DNA of 64,000 nucleotides from Antedon bifida (taxonomy: Eukaryota; Echinodermata; Crinoidea; Comatulida; Antedonidae). Both the position numbers and the translations under genes were made by a program. The stretch lies in NCBI GenBank assembly GCA_963402885.1, contig OY727102.1:10478001-10542000 (forward strand). The letters run 5' to 3'. This document shows positions 33,940 to 48,893 of the stretch, in pieces. Below the pieces are notes generated by a model. The model was given only the letters and a program-made list of their open reading frames with translations, ran no database searches and had not been told where the DNA came from. Each line of letters opens with the position of its first letter. The first letter of the stretch is position 1.

Positions 33940-35047
33940 CGTTTTAGACCATTTTGAGCAATTTGATAAAATTTTTGACACAAAAACATCAAAGAGCACA
34001 AAATAGCTTAATATCGTATTTAAAAACGTTTTAGACCATTTTGAGCATTTCGACAAAAATTATTCCCACAAAACATCAAAGTGTGCAGAATAGCTTCAAA
34101 TCGCATTTGGAGACGTTTTAGACCATTTTGTGATTTTCGAAAAAACTTGTTAACATAAAAACACCAAAGTGCTTAGAATAGCTTCAAATCGCATTTGGAG
34201 ACGTTTTAGACCATTTTGTGATTTTCGAAAAAACTTGGTTACAGAAAAACATCAAAGTGCTTAAAATCTCATTAGAAACCGTTTTAGACCATTTTGAGCA
34301 ATTCGATAAAACTTTTCACACAAAAACATCAAAGAGCACAAAATAGCTTAATATCGTATTTAAAAACGTTTTAGACCATTTTGAGCATTTCGACAAAAAA
34401 TGTTCACACAAAACATCAAAGTGTGCAGAATAGCTTCAAATCGCATTTGGAGACGTTTTAGACCATTTTGTGATTTTCGAAAAAACTTGTTAACATAAAA
34501 ACACCAAAGTGCTAAGAATAGCTTCAAATCGCATTTGGAGACATTTTAGACCATTTTGTTATTTTCGAAAAATCTTGTTAACATAAAAACACCAAAGTGC
34601 TTAGAATAGCTTCAAATCGCATTTGGAGACGTTTTAGACCATTTTGTGATTTTCGAAAAAACTTGGTTACAGAAAAACATCAAAGTGCTTAAAATATAAT
34701 TAGAAACCGTTTTAAACCATTTTGAGCAATTCGATAAAACTTTTTACACAAAAACATCAAAGAGCACAAAATAGCTTAATATCGTATTTAAAAACGTTTT
34801 AGACCATTTTGTGATTTTCAAAAGAACTTGTTAACATAAAAACACCAAAGTGCTTAGAATAGCTTCAAATCGCATTTGGAGACGTTTTAGACCATTTTGT
34901 GATTTTCGAAAAAACTTGGTTACACAAAAACATTAAAGTGCTTAAAATCTCATTATAAACCGTTTTAGACCATTTTGAACAATTCGATAAAACTTTTCAC
35001 ACAAAAACATCAAAGAGCACAAAATAGCTTAATATCGTATTTAAAAA
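33940..35047. repeat. 1,108-bp tandem duplication in U2, copy 1
   Basis: Thirteen monomers: C*, D', A, B, C, D, A, A, B, C, A, B, C, whose lengths sum to exactly 1,108 bp. It is present once in U1 (8,114-9,221) and in U3, twice in U2. Markers such as TTCAAAAGAAC and ACATTAAAGTGC appear in both copies. Confidence 0.92.
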
Positions 35048-36155
35048 CGTTTTAGACCATTTTGAGCAATTTGATAAAATTTTTGACACAAAAACATCAA
35101 AGAGCACAAAATAGCTTAATATCGTATTTAAAAACGTTTTAGACCATTTTGAGCATTTCGACAAAAATTATTCCCACAAAACATCAAAGTGTGCAGAATA
35201 GCTTCAAATCGCATTTGGAGACGTTTTAGACCATTTTGTGATTTTCGAAAAAACTTGTTAACATAAAAACACCAAAGTGCTTAGAATAGCTTCAAATCGC
35301 ATTTGGAGACGTTTTAGACCATTTTGTGATTTTCGAAAAAACTTGGTTACAGAAAAACATCAAAGTGCTTAAAATCTCATTAGAAACCGTTTTAGACCAT
35401 TTTGAGCAATTCGATAAAACTTTTCACACAAAAACATCAAAGAGCACAAAATAGCTTAATATCGTATTTAAAAACGTTTTAGACCATTTTGAGCATTTCG
35501 ACAAAAAATGTTCACACAAAACATCAAAGTGTGCAGAATAGCTTCAAATCGCATTTGGAGACGTTTTAGACCATTTTGTGATTTTCGAAAAAACTTGTTA
35601 ACATAAAAACACCAAAGTGCTAAGAATAGCTTCAAATCGCATTTGGAGACATTTTAGACCATTTTGTTATTTTCGAAAAATCTTGTTAACATAAAAACAC
35701 CAAAGTGCTTAGAATAGCTTCAAATCGCATTTGGAGACGTTTTAGACCATTTTGTGATTTTCGAAAAAACTTGGTTACAGAAAAACATCAAAGTGCTTAA
35801 AATATAATTAGAAACCGTTTTAAACCATTTTGAGCAATTCGATAAAACTTTTTACACAAAAACATCAAAGAGCACAAAATAGCTTAATATCGTATTTAAA
35901 AACGTTTTAGACCATTTTGTGATTTTCAAAAGAACTTGTTAACATAAAAACACCAAAGTGCTTAGAATAGCTTCAAATCGCATTTGGAGACGTTTTAGAC
36001 CATTTTGTGATTTTCGAAAAAACTTGGTTACACAAAAACATTAAAGTGCTTAAAATCTCATTATAAACCGTTTTAGACCATTTTGAACAATTCGATAAAA
36101 CTTTTCACACAAAAACATCAAAGAGCACAAAATAGCTTAATATCGTATTTAAAAA
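35048..36155. repeat. 1,108-bp tandem duplication in U2, copy 2
   Basis: It starts with C* placed directly after a C, the only C-to-C joint I found in the window. The crossover falls in CGTTTTAGACCATTTTGAGCA, which C and D share, so it arose between the start of C* and the start of a D. I saw no difference between the two copies, which suggests a recent event. Confidence 0.92.
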
Positions 36156-38193
36156 CGTTTTAGACCATTTTGAGCATTTCGACAAACATTTTTCACACAA
36201 AACATCAAAGTTTGCAGAATAGCTTCAAATCGCATTTGGAGACGTTTTAGACCATTTTGTGATTTTCGAAAAAACTTGTTAACATAAAAACACCAAAGTG
36301 CTAAGAATAGCTTCAAATCGCATTTTGAGACATTTTAGACCATTTTGTTTTTTTCGAAAAAACTTGTTAACATAAAAACACCAAAGTGCTTAGAATAGCT
36401 TCAAATCGCACTTGGAGACGTTTTAGACCATTTTGTGATTTTCGAAAAAACTTGGTTACAGAAAAACATCAAAGTGCTTAAAATCTCATTAGAAACCGTT
36501 TTAGACCATTTTGAGCAATTCGATAAAACTTTTCACACAAAAACATCAAAGAGCACAAAATAGCTTAATATCGTATTTAAAAACGTTTTAGACCATTTTG
36601 AGCATTTCGACAAAAATTATTCCCACAAAACATCAAAGTGTGCAGAATAGCTTCAAATGGCATTTGGAGACGTTTTAGACCATTTTGTGATTTTCGAAAA
36701 AACTTGTTAACATAAAAACACCAAAGTGCTTAGAATAGCTTCAAATCGCATTTAGAGACGTTTTAGACCATTTTGTGATTTTCGAAAAAACTTGGTTACA
36801 GAAAAACATCAAAGTGCTTAAAATCTCATTAGAAACCGTTTTAGACCATTTTGAGCAATTCGATAAAACTTTTCACACAAAAACATCAAAGAGCACAAAA
36901 TAGCTTAATATCGTATTTAAAAACGTTTTAGACCATTTTGAGCATTTCGACAAAAATTATTCCCACAAAACATCAAAGTGTGCAGAATAGCTTCAAATCG
37001 CATTTGGAGACGTTTTAGACCATTTTGTGATTTTCGAAAAAACTTGTTAACATAAAAACACCAAAGTGCTTAGAATAGCTTCAAATCGCATTTGGAGACG
37101 TTTTAGACCATTTTGTGATTTTCGAAAAAACTTGGTTACAGAAAAACATCAAAGTGCTTAAAATCTCATTAGAAACCGTTTTAGACCATTTTGAGCAATT
37201 CGATAAAACTTTTCACACAAAAACATCAAAGAGCAAAAATAGCTTAATATCGTATTTAAAAACGTTTTAGACCATTTTGAGCATTTCGACAAAAAATGTT
37301 CACACAAAACATCAAAGTGTGCAGAATAGCTTCAAATCGCATTTGGAGACGTTTTAGACCATTTTGTGATTTTCGAAAAAACTTGGTTACAGAAAAACAT
37401 CAAAGTGCTTAAAATCTCATTAGAAACCGTTTTAGACCATTTTGAGCAATTCGATAAAACTTTTCACACAAAAACATCAAAGAGCACAAAATAGCTTAAT
37501 ATCGTATTTAAAAACGTTTTAGACCATTTTGAGCATTTCTACAAAAAATTTTCACAAAAAACATCAAAGTGTACAGAATAGCTTCAAATCGCATTTGGAG
37601 ACGGTTTAGACCATTTTGTGATTTTCGAAAAAACTTGGTTACAGAAAAACATCAAAGTGCTTAAAATCTCATTAGAAACCGTTTTAGACCATTTTGAGCA
37701 ATTCGATAAAACTTTTAACACAAAAACATCAAAGAGCACAAAATAGCTTAATATCGTATTTTAAAACGTTTTAGACCATTTTGAGCATTTCGACAAAAAT
37801 TTTTCACACAAAACATCACAGTGTGCAGAATAGCTTCAAATCGCATTTCGAGACGTTTTAGACCATTTTGTGATTTTCGAAAAAACTTGGTTACAGAAAA
37901 ACACCAAAGTGCTTAAAATCTCATTAGAAACCGTTTTAGACCATTTTAAGCAATTCGATAAAACTTTTCACACAAAAACATCAAAGAGCACAAAATAGCT
38001 TAATATCGTATTTAAAAACGTTTTAGACCATTTTGAGCATTTCGACAAAAATTATTCCCACAAAACATCAAAGTGTGCAGAATAGCTTCAAATCGCATTT
38101 GGAGACGTTTTAGACCATTTTGTGATTTTCGAAAAAACTTGTTAACATAAAAACACCAAAGTGCTTAGAATAGCTTCAAATCGCATTTGGAGA

Positions 38194-38249
38194 CGTTATT
38201 CCCACAAAACATCAAAGTGTGCAGAATAGCTTCAAATCGCATTTGGAGA
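38194..38249. repeat. Truncated D', U2/U3 boundary marker
   Basis: Same joint as at 1077, followed as in U1 by the AACAAC form of A. Confidence 0.9.
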
Positions 38250-41146
38250 CATTTTAGACCATTTTGTGATTTTCGAAAAAACTTGTTAACATAAAAACAA
38301 CAAAGTGCTAAGAATAGCTTCAAATCGCATTTGGAGACGTTTTAGACCATTTTGTGATTTTCGAAAAAACTTGGTTACACAAAAACATCAAAGTGCTTAA
38401 AATCTCATTATAAACCGTTTTAGACCATTTTGAGCAATTCGATAAAACTTTTCACACAAAAACATCAAAGAGCACAAAATAGCTTAATATCGTATTTAAA
38501 AACGTTTTATACCATTTTGAGCATTTCGACATAAATTTTTCACACAAAACATCAAAGTGTGCAGAATAGCTTCAAATCGCATTTGGAGACGTTTTAGACC
38601 ATTTTGTGATTTTCGAAAAAACTTGTTAACATAAAAACACCAAAGTGCTAAGAATAGCTTCAAATCGCATTTTGAGACATTTTAGACCATTTTGTTTTTT
38701 TCGAAAAAACTTGTTAACATAAAAACACCAAAGTGCTTAGAATAGCTTCAAATCGCATTTGGAGACGTTTTAGACCATTTTGTGATTTTCGAACAAACTT
38801 GGTTACAGAAAAACATCAAAGTGCTTAAAATCTCATTAGAAACCGTTTTAGACTATTTTGAGCAATTCGATAAAACTTTTCACACAAAAACATCAAAGAG
38901 CACAAAATAGCTTAATATCGTATTTAAAAACGTTTTAGACCATTTTGAGCATTTCGACAAAAATTATTCCCACAAAACATCAAAGTGTGCAGAATAGCTT
39001 CAAATCGCATTTGGAGACATTTTAGACCATTTTGTGATTTTCGAAAAAACTTGTTAACATAAAAACACCAAAGTGCTAAGAATAGCTTCAAATCGCATTT
39101 TGAGACATTTTAGACCATTTTGTTATTTTCGAAAAAACTTGTTAACATAAAAACACCAAAGTGCTTAGAATAGCTTCAAATCGCATTTGGAGACGTTTTA
39201 GACCATTTTGTGATTTTCGAAAAAACTTGGTTACAGAAAAACACCAGAGTGCTTAAAATCTCATTAGAAACCGTTTTAGACCATTTTGAGCAATTCGATA
39301 AAACTTTTCACACAAAAACATCAAAGAGCACAAAATAGCTTAATATCGTATTTAAAAACGTTTTAGACCATTTTGAGCATTTCGACAAAAATTATTCCCA
39401 CAAAACATCAAAGTGTGCAGAATAGCTTCAAATCGCATTTGGAGACGTTTTAGACCATTTTGTGATTTTCGAAAAAACTTGTTAACATAAAAACACCAAA
39501 GTGCTTAGAATAGCTTCAAATCGCATTTGGAGACGTTTTAGACCATTTTGTGATTTTCGAAAAAACTTGGTTACAGAAAAACATCAAAGTGCTTAAAATC
39601 TCATTAGAAACCGTTTTAGACCATTTTGAGCAATTCGATAAAACTTTTCACACAAAAACATCAAAGAGCACAAAATAGCTTAATATCGTATTTAAAAACG
39701 TTTTAGACCATTTTGAGCATTTCGACAAAAATTATTCCCACAAAACATCAAAGTGTGCAGAATAGCTTCAAATCGCATTTGGAGACATTTTAGACCATTT
39801 TGTGATTTTCGAAAAAACTTGTTAACATAAAAACAACAAAGTGCTAAGAATAGCTTCAAATCGCATTTGGAGACGTTTTAGACCATTTTGTGATTTTCGA
39901 AAAAACTTGGTTACACAAAAACATCAAAGTGCTTAAAATCTCATTATAAACCGTTTTAGACCATTTTGAGCAATTCGATAAAACTTTTCACACAAAAACA
40001 TCAAAGAGCACAAAATAGCTTAATATCGTATTTAAAAACGTTTTATACCATTTTGAGCATTTCGACATAAATTTTTCACACAAAACATCAAAGTGTGCAG
40101 AATAGCTTCAAATCGCATTTGGAGACGTTTCAGACCATTTTGTGATTTTCGAAAAAACTTGTTAACATAAAAACACCAAAGTGCTAAGAATAGCTTCAAA
40201 TCGCATTTGGAGACATTTTAGACCATTTTGTTATTTTCGAAAAATCTTGTTAACATAAAAACACCAAAGTGCTTAGAATAGCTTCAAATCGCATTTGGAG
40301 ACGTTTTAGACCATTTTGTGATTTTCGAAAAAACTTGGTTACAGAAAAACATCAAAGTGCTTAAAATATAATTAGAAACCGTTTTAGACCATTTTGAGCA
40401 ATTCGATAAAACTTTTTACACAAAAACATCAAAGAGCACAAAATAGCTTAATATCGTATTTAAAAACGTTTTAGACCATTTTGTGATTTTCGAAAAAACT
40501 TGTTAACATAAAAACACCAAAGTGCTTAGAATAGCTTCAAATCGCATTTGGAGACGTTTTAGACCATTTTGTGATTTTCGAAAAAACTTGGTTACACAAA
40601 AACATCAAAGTGCTTAAAATCTCATTATAAACCGTTTTAGACCATTTTGAGCAATTCGATAAAACTTTTCACACAAAAACATCAAAGAGCACAAAATAGC
40701 TTAATATCGTATTTAAAAACGTTTTAGACCATTTTGAGCATTTCGACAAAAATTTTTCACACAAAACATCAAAGTGTGCAGAATAGCTTCAAATCGCATT
40801 TGGAGACGTTTTACACCATTTTGTGATTTTCGAAAAAACTTGGTTACAGAAAAACACCAAAGTGCTTAAAATCTCATTAGAAACCGTTTTAGACCATTTT
40901 GAGCAATTCGATAAAACTTTTCACACAAAAACATCAAAGAGCACAAAATAGCTTAATATCGTATTTAAAAACGTTTTAGACCATTTTGAGCATTTCGACA
41001 AAAATTATTCCCACAAAACATCAAAGTGTGCAGAATAGCTTCAAATCGCATTTGGAGACGTTTTAGACCATTTTGTGATTTTCGAAAAAACTTGTTAACA
41101 TAAAAACACCAAAGTGCTTAGAATAGCTTCAAATCGCATTTGGAGA

Positions 41147-41202
41147 CGTTATTCCCACAAAACATCAAAGTGTGCAGAATAGCTTCAAATCGCATTTGGA
41201 GA
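41147..41202. repeat. Truncated D', second copy in U3
   Basis: Counterpart of 4030 at +37,117, followed by the A/B hybrid at 41203. Confidence 0.9.
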
Positions 41203-44176
41203 CATTTTAGACCATTTTGTGATTTTCGAAAAAACTTGTTAACATAAAAACAACAAAGTGCTTAAAATCTCATTATAAACCGTTTTAGACCATTTTGAGC
41301 AATTCGATAAAACTTTTCACACAAAAACATCAAAGAGCACAAAATAGCTTAATATCGTATTTAAAAACGTTTTATACCATTTTGAGCATTTCGACATAAA
41401 TTTTTCACACAAAACATCAAAGTGTGCAGAATAGCTTCAAATCGCATTTGGAGACGTTTCAGACCATTTTGTGATTTTCGAAAAAACTTGTTAACATAAA
41501 AACACCAAAGTGCTAAGAATAGCTTCAAATCGCATTTGGAGACATTTTAGACCATTTTGTTATTTTCGAAAAATCTTGTTAACATAAAAACACCAAAGTG
41601 CTTAGAATAGCTTCAAATCGCATTTGGAGACGTTTTAGACCATTTTGTGATTTTCGAAAAAACTTGGTTACAGAAAAACATCAAAGTGCTTAAAATATAA
41701 TTAGAAACCGTTTTAGACCATTTTGAGCAATTCGATAAAACTTTTTACACAAAAACATCAAAGAGCACAAAATAGCTTAATATCGTATTTAAAAACGTTT
41801 TAGACCATTTTGTGATTTTCGAAAAAACTTGTTAACATAAAAACACCAAAGTGCTTAGAATAGCTTCAAATCGCATTTGGAGACGTTTTAGACCATTTTG
41901 TGATTTTCGAAAAAACTTGGTTACACAAAAACATCAAAGTGCTTAAAATCTCATTATAAACCGTTTTAGACCATTTTGAGCAATTCGATAAAACTTTTCA
42001 CACAAAAACATCAAAGAGCACAAAATAGCTTAATATCGTATTTAAAAACGTTTTAGACCATTTTGAGCATTTCGACAAAAATTATTCCCACAAAACATCA
42101 AAGTGTGCAGAATAGCTTCAAATCGCATTTGGAGACGTTTTAGACCATTTTGTGATTTTCGAAAAAACTTGTTAACATAAAAACACCAAAGTGCTTAGAA
42201 TAGCTTCAAATCGCATTTGGAGACGTTTTAGACCATTTTGTGATTTTCGAAAAAACTTGGTTACAGAAAAACATCAAAGTGCTTAAAATCTCATTAGAAA
42301 CCGTTTTAGACCATTTTGAGCAATTCGATAAAACTTTTCACACAAAAACATCAAAGAGCACAAAATAGCTTAATATCGTATTTAAAAATGTTTTAGACCA
42401 TTTTGAGCATTTCGACAAAAAATTTTCACACAAAACATCAAAGTGTGCAGAATAGCTTCAAATCGCATTTGGAGACGTTTTAGACCATTTTGTGATTTTC
42501 GAAAAAACTTGGTTACAGAAAAACATCAAAGTGCTTAAAATCTCATTAGAAACCGTTTTAGACCATTTTGAGCAATTCGATAAAACTTTTCACACAAAAA
42601 CATCAAAGAGCACAAAATAGCTTAATATCGTATTTAAAAACGTTTTAGACCATTTTGAGCATTTCTACAAAAATTTTTCACAAAAAACATCAAAGTGTAC
42701 AGAATAGCTTCAAATCGCATTTGGAGACGTTTTAGACCATTTTGTGATTTTCGAAAAAACTTGTTAACATAAAAACACCAAAGTGCTTAGAATAGCTTCA
42801 AATCGCATTTGGAGACGTTTTAGACCATTTTGTGATTTTCGAAAAAACTTGGTTACACAAAAACATCAACGTGCTTAAAATCTCATTATAAACCGTTTTA
42901 GACCATTTTGAGCAATTCGATAAAACTTTTCACACAAAAACATCAAAGAGCACAAAATAGCTTAATATCGTATTTAAAAACGTTTTAGACCATTTTGAGC
43001 ATTTCGACAAAAATTTTTCACACAAAACATCAAAGTGTGCAGAATAGCTTCAAATCGCATTTGGAGACGTTTTAGACCATTTTGTGATTTTCGAAAAAAC
43101 TTGTTAACATAAAAACACCAAAGTGCTAAGAATAGCTTCAAATCGCATTTTGAGACATTTTAGACCATTTTGTTTTTTTCGAAAAAACTTGTTAACATAA
43201 AAACACCAAAGTGCTTAGAATAGCTTCAAATCGCACTTGGAGACGTTTTAGACCATTTTGTGATTTTCGAAAAAACTTGGTTACAGAAAAACATCAAAGT
43301 GCTTAAAATCTCATTAGAAACCGTTTTAGACCATTTTGAGCAATTCGATAAAACTTTTCACACAAAAACATCAAAGAGCACAAAATAGCTTAATATCGTA
43401 TTTAAAAACGTTTTAGACCATTTTGAGCATTTCGACAAAAATTATTCCCACAAAACATCAAAGTGTGCAGAATAGCTTCAAATCGCATTTGGAGACGTTT
43501 TAGACCATTTTGTGATTTTCGAAAAAACTTGTTAACATAAAAACACCAAAGTGCTTAGAATAGCTTCAAATCGCATTTAGAGACGTTTTAGACCATTTTC
43601 TGATTTTCGAAAAAACTTGGTTACACAAAAACATCAAAGTGCTTAAAATATCATTATAAACCGTTTTAGACCATTTTGAGCAATTCGATAAAACTTTTCA
43701 CACAAAAACATCAAAGAGCACAAAATAGCTTAATATCGTATTTAAAAACGTTTTAGACCATTTTAAGCATTTCGACAAAAATTGTTCACACAAAACATCA
43801 AAGTGTGCAGAATAGCTTCAAATCGCATTTGGAGACGTTTTAGACCATTTTGTGATTTTCGAAAAAACTTGTTAACATAAAAACACCAAAGTGCTAAGAA
43901 TAGCTTCAAATCGCATTTTGAGACATTTTAGACCATTTTGTTTTTTTCGAAAAAACTTGTTAACATAAAAACACCAAAGTGCTTAGAATAGCTTCAAATC
44001 GCATTTGGAGACGTTTTAGACGATTTTGTGATTTTCGAAAAAACTTGGTTACAGAAAAACATCAAAGTGCTTAAAATCTCATTATAAACCGTTTTAGACC
44101 ATTTTGAGCAATTCGATAAAACTTTTCACACAAAAACATCAAAGAGCACAAAATAGCTTAATATCGTATTTAAAAA

Positions 44177-44263
44177 CGTTTTAGACCATTTTGAGCATTT
44201 CTACAAAAAATTTTCACAAAAAACATCAAAGAGCACAAAATAGCTTAATATCGTATTTAAAAA
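44177..44263. repeat. D/C hybrid without the 33-bp duplication (87 bp)
   Basis: Counterpart of 7224 in U3. It goes straight from TTTTCACAAAAAACATCAAA to GAGCAC, so one 33-bp copy is absent. It is either the ancestral form or a clean contraction back to a full-length 87-bp monomer. Confidence 0.9.
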
Positions 44264-47200
44264 CGTTTTAGACGATTTTGAGCATTTCGACAAAAATTTT
44301 TCACACAAAACATCAAAGTGTGCAGAATAGCTTCAAATCGCATTTGGAGACGTTTTAGACCATTTTGTGATTTTCGAAAAAACTTGTTAACATAAAAACA
44401 CCAAAGTGCTAAGAATAGCTTCAAATCGCATTTGGAGACATTTTAGATCATTTTGTTATTTTCGAAAAAACATGTTAACATAAAAACACCAAAGTGCTTA
44501 GAATAGCTTCAAATCGCATTTGGAGACGTTTTAGACCATTTTGTGATTTTCGAAAAAACTTGGTTACAGGAAAACATCAAAGTGCTTAAAATCTCATTAG
44601 AAACCGTTTTAGACCATTTTGAGCAATTCGATAAAACTTTTCACACAAAAACATCAAAGAGCACAAAATAGCTTAATATCGTATTTAAAAACGTTTTAGA
44701 CCATTTTGAGCATTTCGACAAAAATTGTTCACACAAAACATCAAAGTGTGCAGAATAGCTTCAAATCGCATTTGGAGACGTTTTAGACCATTTTGTGATT
44801 TTCGAAAAAACTTGTTAACATAAAAACACCAAAGTGCTAAGAATAGCTTCAAATCGCATTTTGAGACATTTTAGGCCATTTTGTTTTTTTTCGAAAAAAC
44901 TTGTTAACATAAAAACACCAAAGTGCTTAGAATAGCTTCAAATCGCATTTGGAGACGTTTTAGACCATTTTGTGATTTTCGAACAAACTTGGTTACAGAA
45001 AAACATCAAAGTGCTTAAAATCTCATTAGAAACCGTTTTAGACCATTTTGAGCAATTTGATAAAATTTTTGACACAAAAACATCAAAGAGCACAAAATAG
45101 CTTAATATCGTATTTAAAAACGTTTTAGACCATTTTGAGCATTTCGACAAAAATTATTCCCACAAAACATCAAAGTGTGCAGAATAGCTTCAAATCGCAT
45201 TTGGAGACGTTTTAGACCATTTTGTGATTTTCGAAAAAACTTGTTAACATAAAAACACCAAAGTGCTTAGAATAGCTTCAAATCGCATTTGGAGACGTTT
45301 TAGACCATTTTGTGATTTTCGAAAAAACTTGGTTACAGAAAAACATCAAAGTGCTTAAAATCTCATTAGAAACCGTTTTAGACCATTTTGAGCAATTCGA
45401 TAAAACTTTTCACACAAAAACATCAAAGAGCACAAAATAGCTTAATATCGTATTTAAAAACGTTTTAGACCATTTTGAGCATTTCGACAAAAAATGTTCA
45501 CACAAAACATCAAAGTGTGCAGAATAGCTTCAAATCGCATTTGGAGACGTTTTAGACCATTTTGTGATTTTCGAAAAAACTTGTTAACATAAAAACACCA
45601 AAGTGCTAAGAATAGCTTCAAATCGCATTTGGAGACATTTTAGACCATTTTGTTATTTTCGAAAAATCTTGTTAACATAAAAACACCAAAGTGCTTAGAA
45701 TAGCTTCAAATCGCATTTGGAGACGTTTTAGACCATTTTGTGATTTTCGAAAAAACTTGGTTACAGAAAAACATCAAAGTGCTTAAAATATAATTAGAAA
45801 CCGTTTTAAACCATTTTGAGCAATTCGATAAAACTTTTTACACAAAAACATCAAAGAGCACAAAATAGCTTAATATCGTATTTAAAAACGTTTTAGACCA
45901 TTTTGTGATTTTCAAAAGAACTTGTTAACATAAAAACACCAAAGTGCTTAGAATAGCTTCAAATCGCATTTGGAGACGTTTTAGACCATTTTGTGATTTT
46001 CGAAAAAACTTGGTTACACAAAAACATTAAAGTGCTTAAAATCTCATTATAAACCGTTTTAGACCATTTTGAACAATTCGATAAAACTTTTCACACAAAA
46101 ACATCAAAGAGCACAAAATAGCTTAATATCGTATTTAAAAACGTTTTAGACCATTTTGAGCATTTCGACAAACATTTTTCACACAAAACATCAAAGTTTG
46201 CAGAATAGCTTCAAATCGCATTTGGAGACGTTTTAGACCATTTTGTGATTTTCGAAAAAACTTGTTAACATAAAAACACCAAAGTGCTAAGAATAGCTTC
46301 AAATCGCATTTTGAGACATTTTAGACCATTTTGTTTTTTTCGAAAAAACTTGTTAACATAAAAACACCAAAGTGCTTAGAATAGCTTCAAATCGCACTTG
46401 GAGACGTTTTAGACCATTTTGTGATTTTCGAAAAAACTTGGTTACAGAAAAACATCAAAGTGCTTAAAATCTCATTAGAAACCGTTTTAGACCATTTTGA
46501 GCAATTCGATAAAACTTTTCACACAAAAACATCAAAGAGCACAAAATAGCTTAATATCGTATTTAAAAACGTTTTAGACCATTTTGAGCATTTCGACAAA
46601 AATTATTCCCACAAAACATCAAAGTGTGCAGAATAGCTTCAAATCGCATTTGGAGACGTTTTAGACCATTTTGTGATTTTCGAAAAAACTTGTTAACATA
46701 AAAACACCAAAGTGCTTAGAATAGCTTCAAATCGCATTTAGAGACGTTTTAGACCATTTTGTGATTTTCGAAAAAACTTGGTTACAGAAAAACATCAAAG
46801 TGCTTAAAATCTCATTAGAAACCGTTTTAGACCATTTTGAGCAATTCGATAAAACTTTTCACACAAAAACATCAAAGAGCACAAAATAGCTTAATATCGT
46901 ATTTAAAAACGTTTTAGACCATTTTGAGCATTTCGACAAAAATTATTCCCACAAAACATCAAAGTGTGCAGAATAGCTTCAAATCGCATTTGGAGACGTT
47001 TTAGACCATTTTGTGATTTTCGAAAAAACTTGTTAACATAAAAACACCAAAGTGCTTAGAATAGCTTCAAATCGCATTTGGAGACGTTTTAGACCATTTT
47101 GTGATTTTCGAAAAAACTTGGTTACAGAAAAACATCAAAGTGCTTAAAATCTCATTAGAAACCGTTTTAGACCATTTTGAGCAATTCGATAAAACTTTTC

Positions 47201-48686
47201 ACACAAAAACATCAAAGAGCACAAAATAGCTTAATATCGTATTTAAAAACGTTTTAGACCATTTTGAGCATTTCGACAAAAAATGTTCACACAAAACATC
47301 AAAGTGTGCAGAATAGCTTCAAATCGCATTTGGAGACGTTTTAGACCATTTTGTGATTTTCGAAAAAACTTGGTTACAGAAAAACATCAAAGTGCTTAAA
47401 ATCTCATTAGAAACCGTTTTAGACCATTTTGAGCAATTCGATAAAACTTTTCACACAAAAACATCAAAGAGCACAAAATAGCTTAATATCGTATTTAAAA
47501 ACGTTTTAGACCATTTTGAGCATTTCTACAAAAAATTTTCACAAAAAACATCAAAGTGTACAGAATAGCTTCAAATCGCATTTGGAGACGGTTTAGACCA
47601 TTTTGTGATTTTCGAAAAAACTTGGTTACAGAAAAACATCAAAGTGCTTAAAATCTCATTAGAAACCGTTTTAGACCATTTTGAGCAATTCGATAAAACT
47701 TTTAACACAAAAACATCAAAGAGCACAAAATAGCTTAATATCGTATTTTAAAACGTTTTAGACCATTTTGAGCATTTCGACAAAAATTTTTCACACAAAA
47801 CATCACAGTGTGCAGAATAGCTTCAAATCGCATTTCGAGACGTTTTAGACCATTTTGTGATTTTCGAAAAAACTTGGTTACAGAAAAACACCAAAGTGCT
47901 TAAAATCTCATTAGAAACCGTTTTAGACCATTTTGAGCAATTCGATAAAACTTTTCACACAAAAACATCAAAGAGCACAAAATAGCTTAATATCGTATTT
48001 AAAAACGTTTTAGACCATTTTGTGATTTTCGAAAAAACTTACTAACATAAAAACACCAAAGTGCTTAGAATAGCTTCAAATCGCATTTGGAGACGTTTTA
48101 GACCATTTTCTGATTTTCGAAAAAACTTGGTTACACAAAAACATCAAAGTGCTTAAAATATCATTATAAACCGTTTTAGACCATTTTGAGCAATTCGATA
48201 AAACTTTTCACACAAAAACATCAAAGAGCACAAAATAGCTTAATATCGTATTTAAAAACGTTTTAGACCATTTTAAGCATTTCGACAAAAATTGTTCACA
48301 CAAAACATCAAAGTGTGCAGAATAGCTTCAAATCGCATTTGGAGACGTTTTAGACCATTTTGTGATTTTCGAAAAAACTTGTTAACATAAAAACACCAAA
48401 GTGCTAAGAATAGCTTCAAATCGCATTTTGAGACATTTTAGACCATTTTGTTTTTTTCGAAAAAACTTGTTAACATAAAAACACCAAAGTGCTTAGAATA
48501 GCTTCAAATCGCATTTGGAGACGTTTTAGACGATTTTGTGATTTTCGAAAAAACTTGGTTACAGAAAAACATCAAAGTGCTTAAAATCTCATTATAAACC
48601 GTTTTAGACCATTTTGAGCAATTCGATAAAACTTTTCACACAAAAACATCAAAGAGCACAAAATAGCTTAATATCGTATTTAAAAA

Positions 48687-48806
48687 CGTTTTAGACCATT
48701 TTGAGCATTTCTACAAAAAATTTTCACAAAAAACATCAAATCGCAAAAAAAAATTTTCACAAAAAACATCAAAGAGCACAAAATAGCTTAATATCGTATT
48801 TAAAAA
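48687..48806. repeat. D/C hybrid with 33-bp internal duplication, second U3 copy
   Basis: Counterpart of 11767 at +36,920. U3 therefore holds both the long and the short allele. Confidence 0.9.
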
Positions 48807-48893
48807 CGTTTTAGACGATTTTGAGCATTTCGACAAAAATTTTTCACACAAAACATCAAAGTGTGCAGAATAGCTTCAAATCGCATTTGGAGA

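Larger units (their letters stand above)
28091..38197. repeat. Mega-unit U2, shortened (10,107 bp)
   Basis: It starts and ends at truncated D' monomers (28087, 38194). Relative to U1 it has lost 768 bp after 28,142 (nine monomers), gained one A1 (28231), lost 340 bp near 28,407 (one D'ABC), lost 164 bp at about 31,600, gained a 1,108-bp tandem copy ending at 36,155, and lost about 16.8 kb between U1 positions near 10,999 and 27,825. The large deletion joint lies between about 37,870 and 38,018, inside a B-C pair that is nearly the same in both parents. Private variants include CAAATGG at 36,655-36,661, a single-base loss in GAGCAAAAAT near 37,235, and TTTTAAGCAATT in the C at 37932. Confidence 0.82.
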
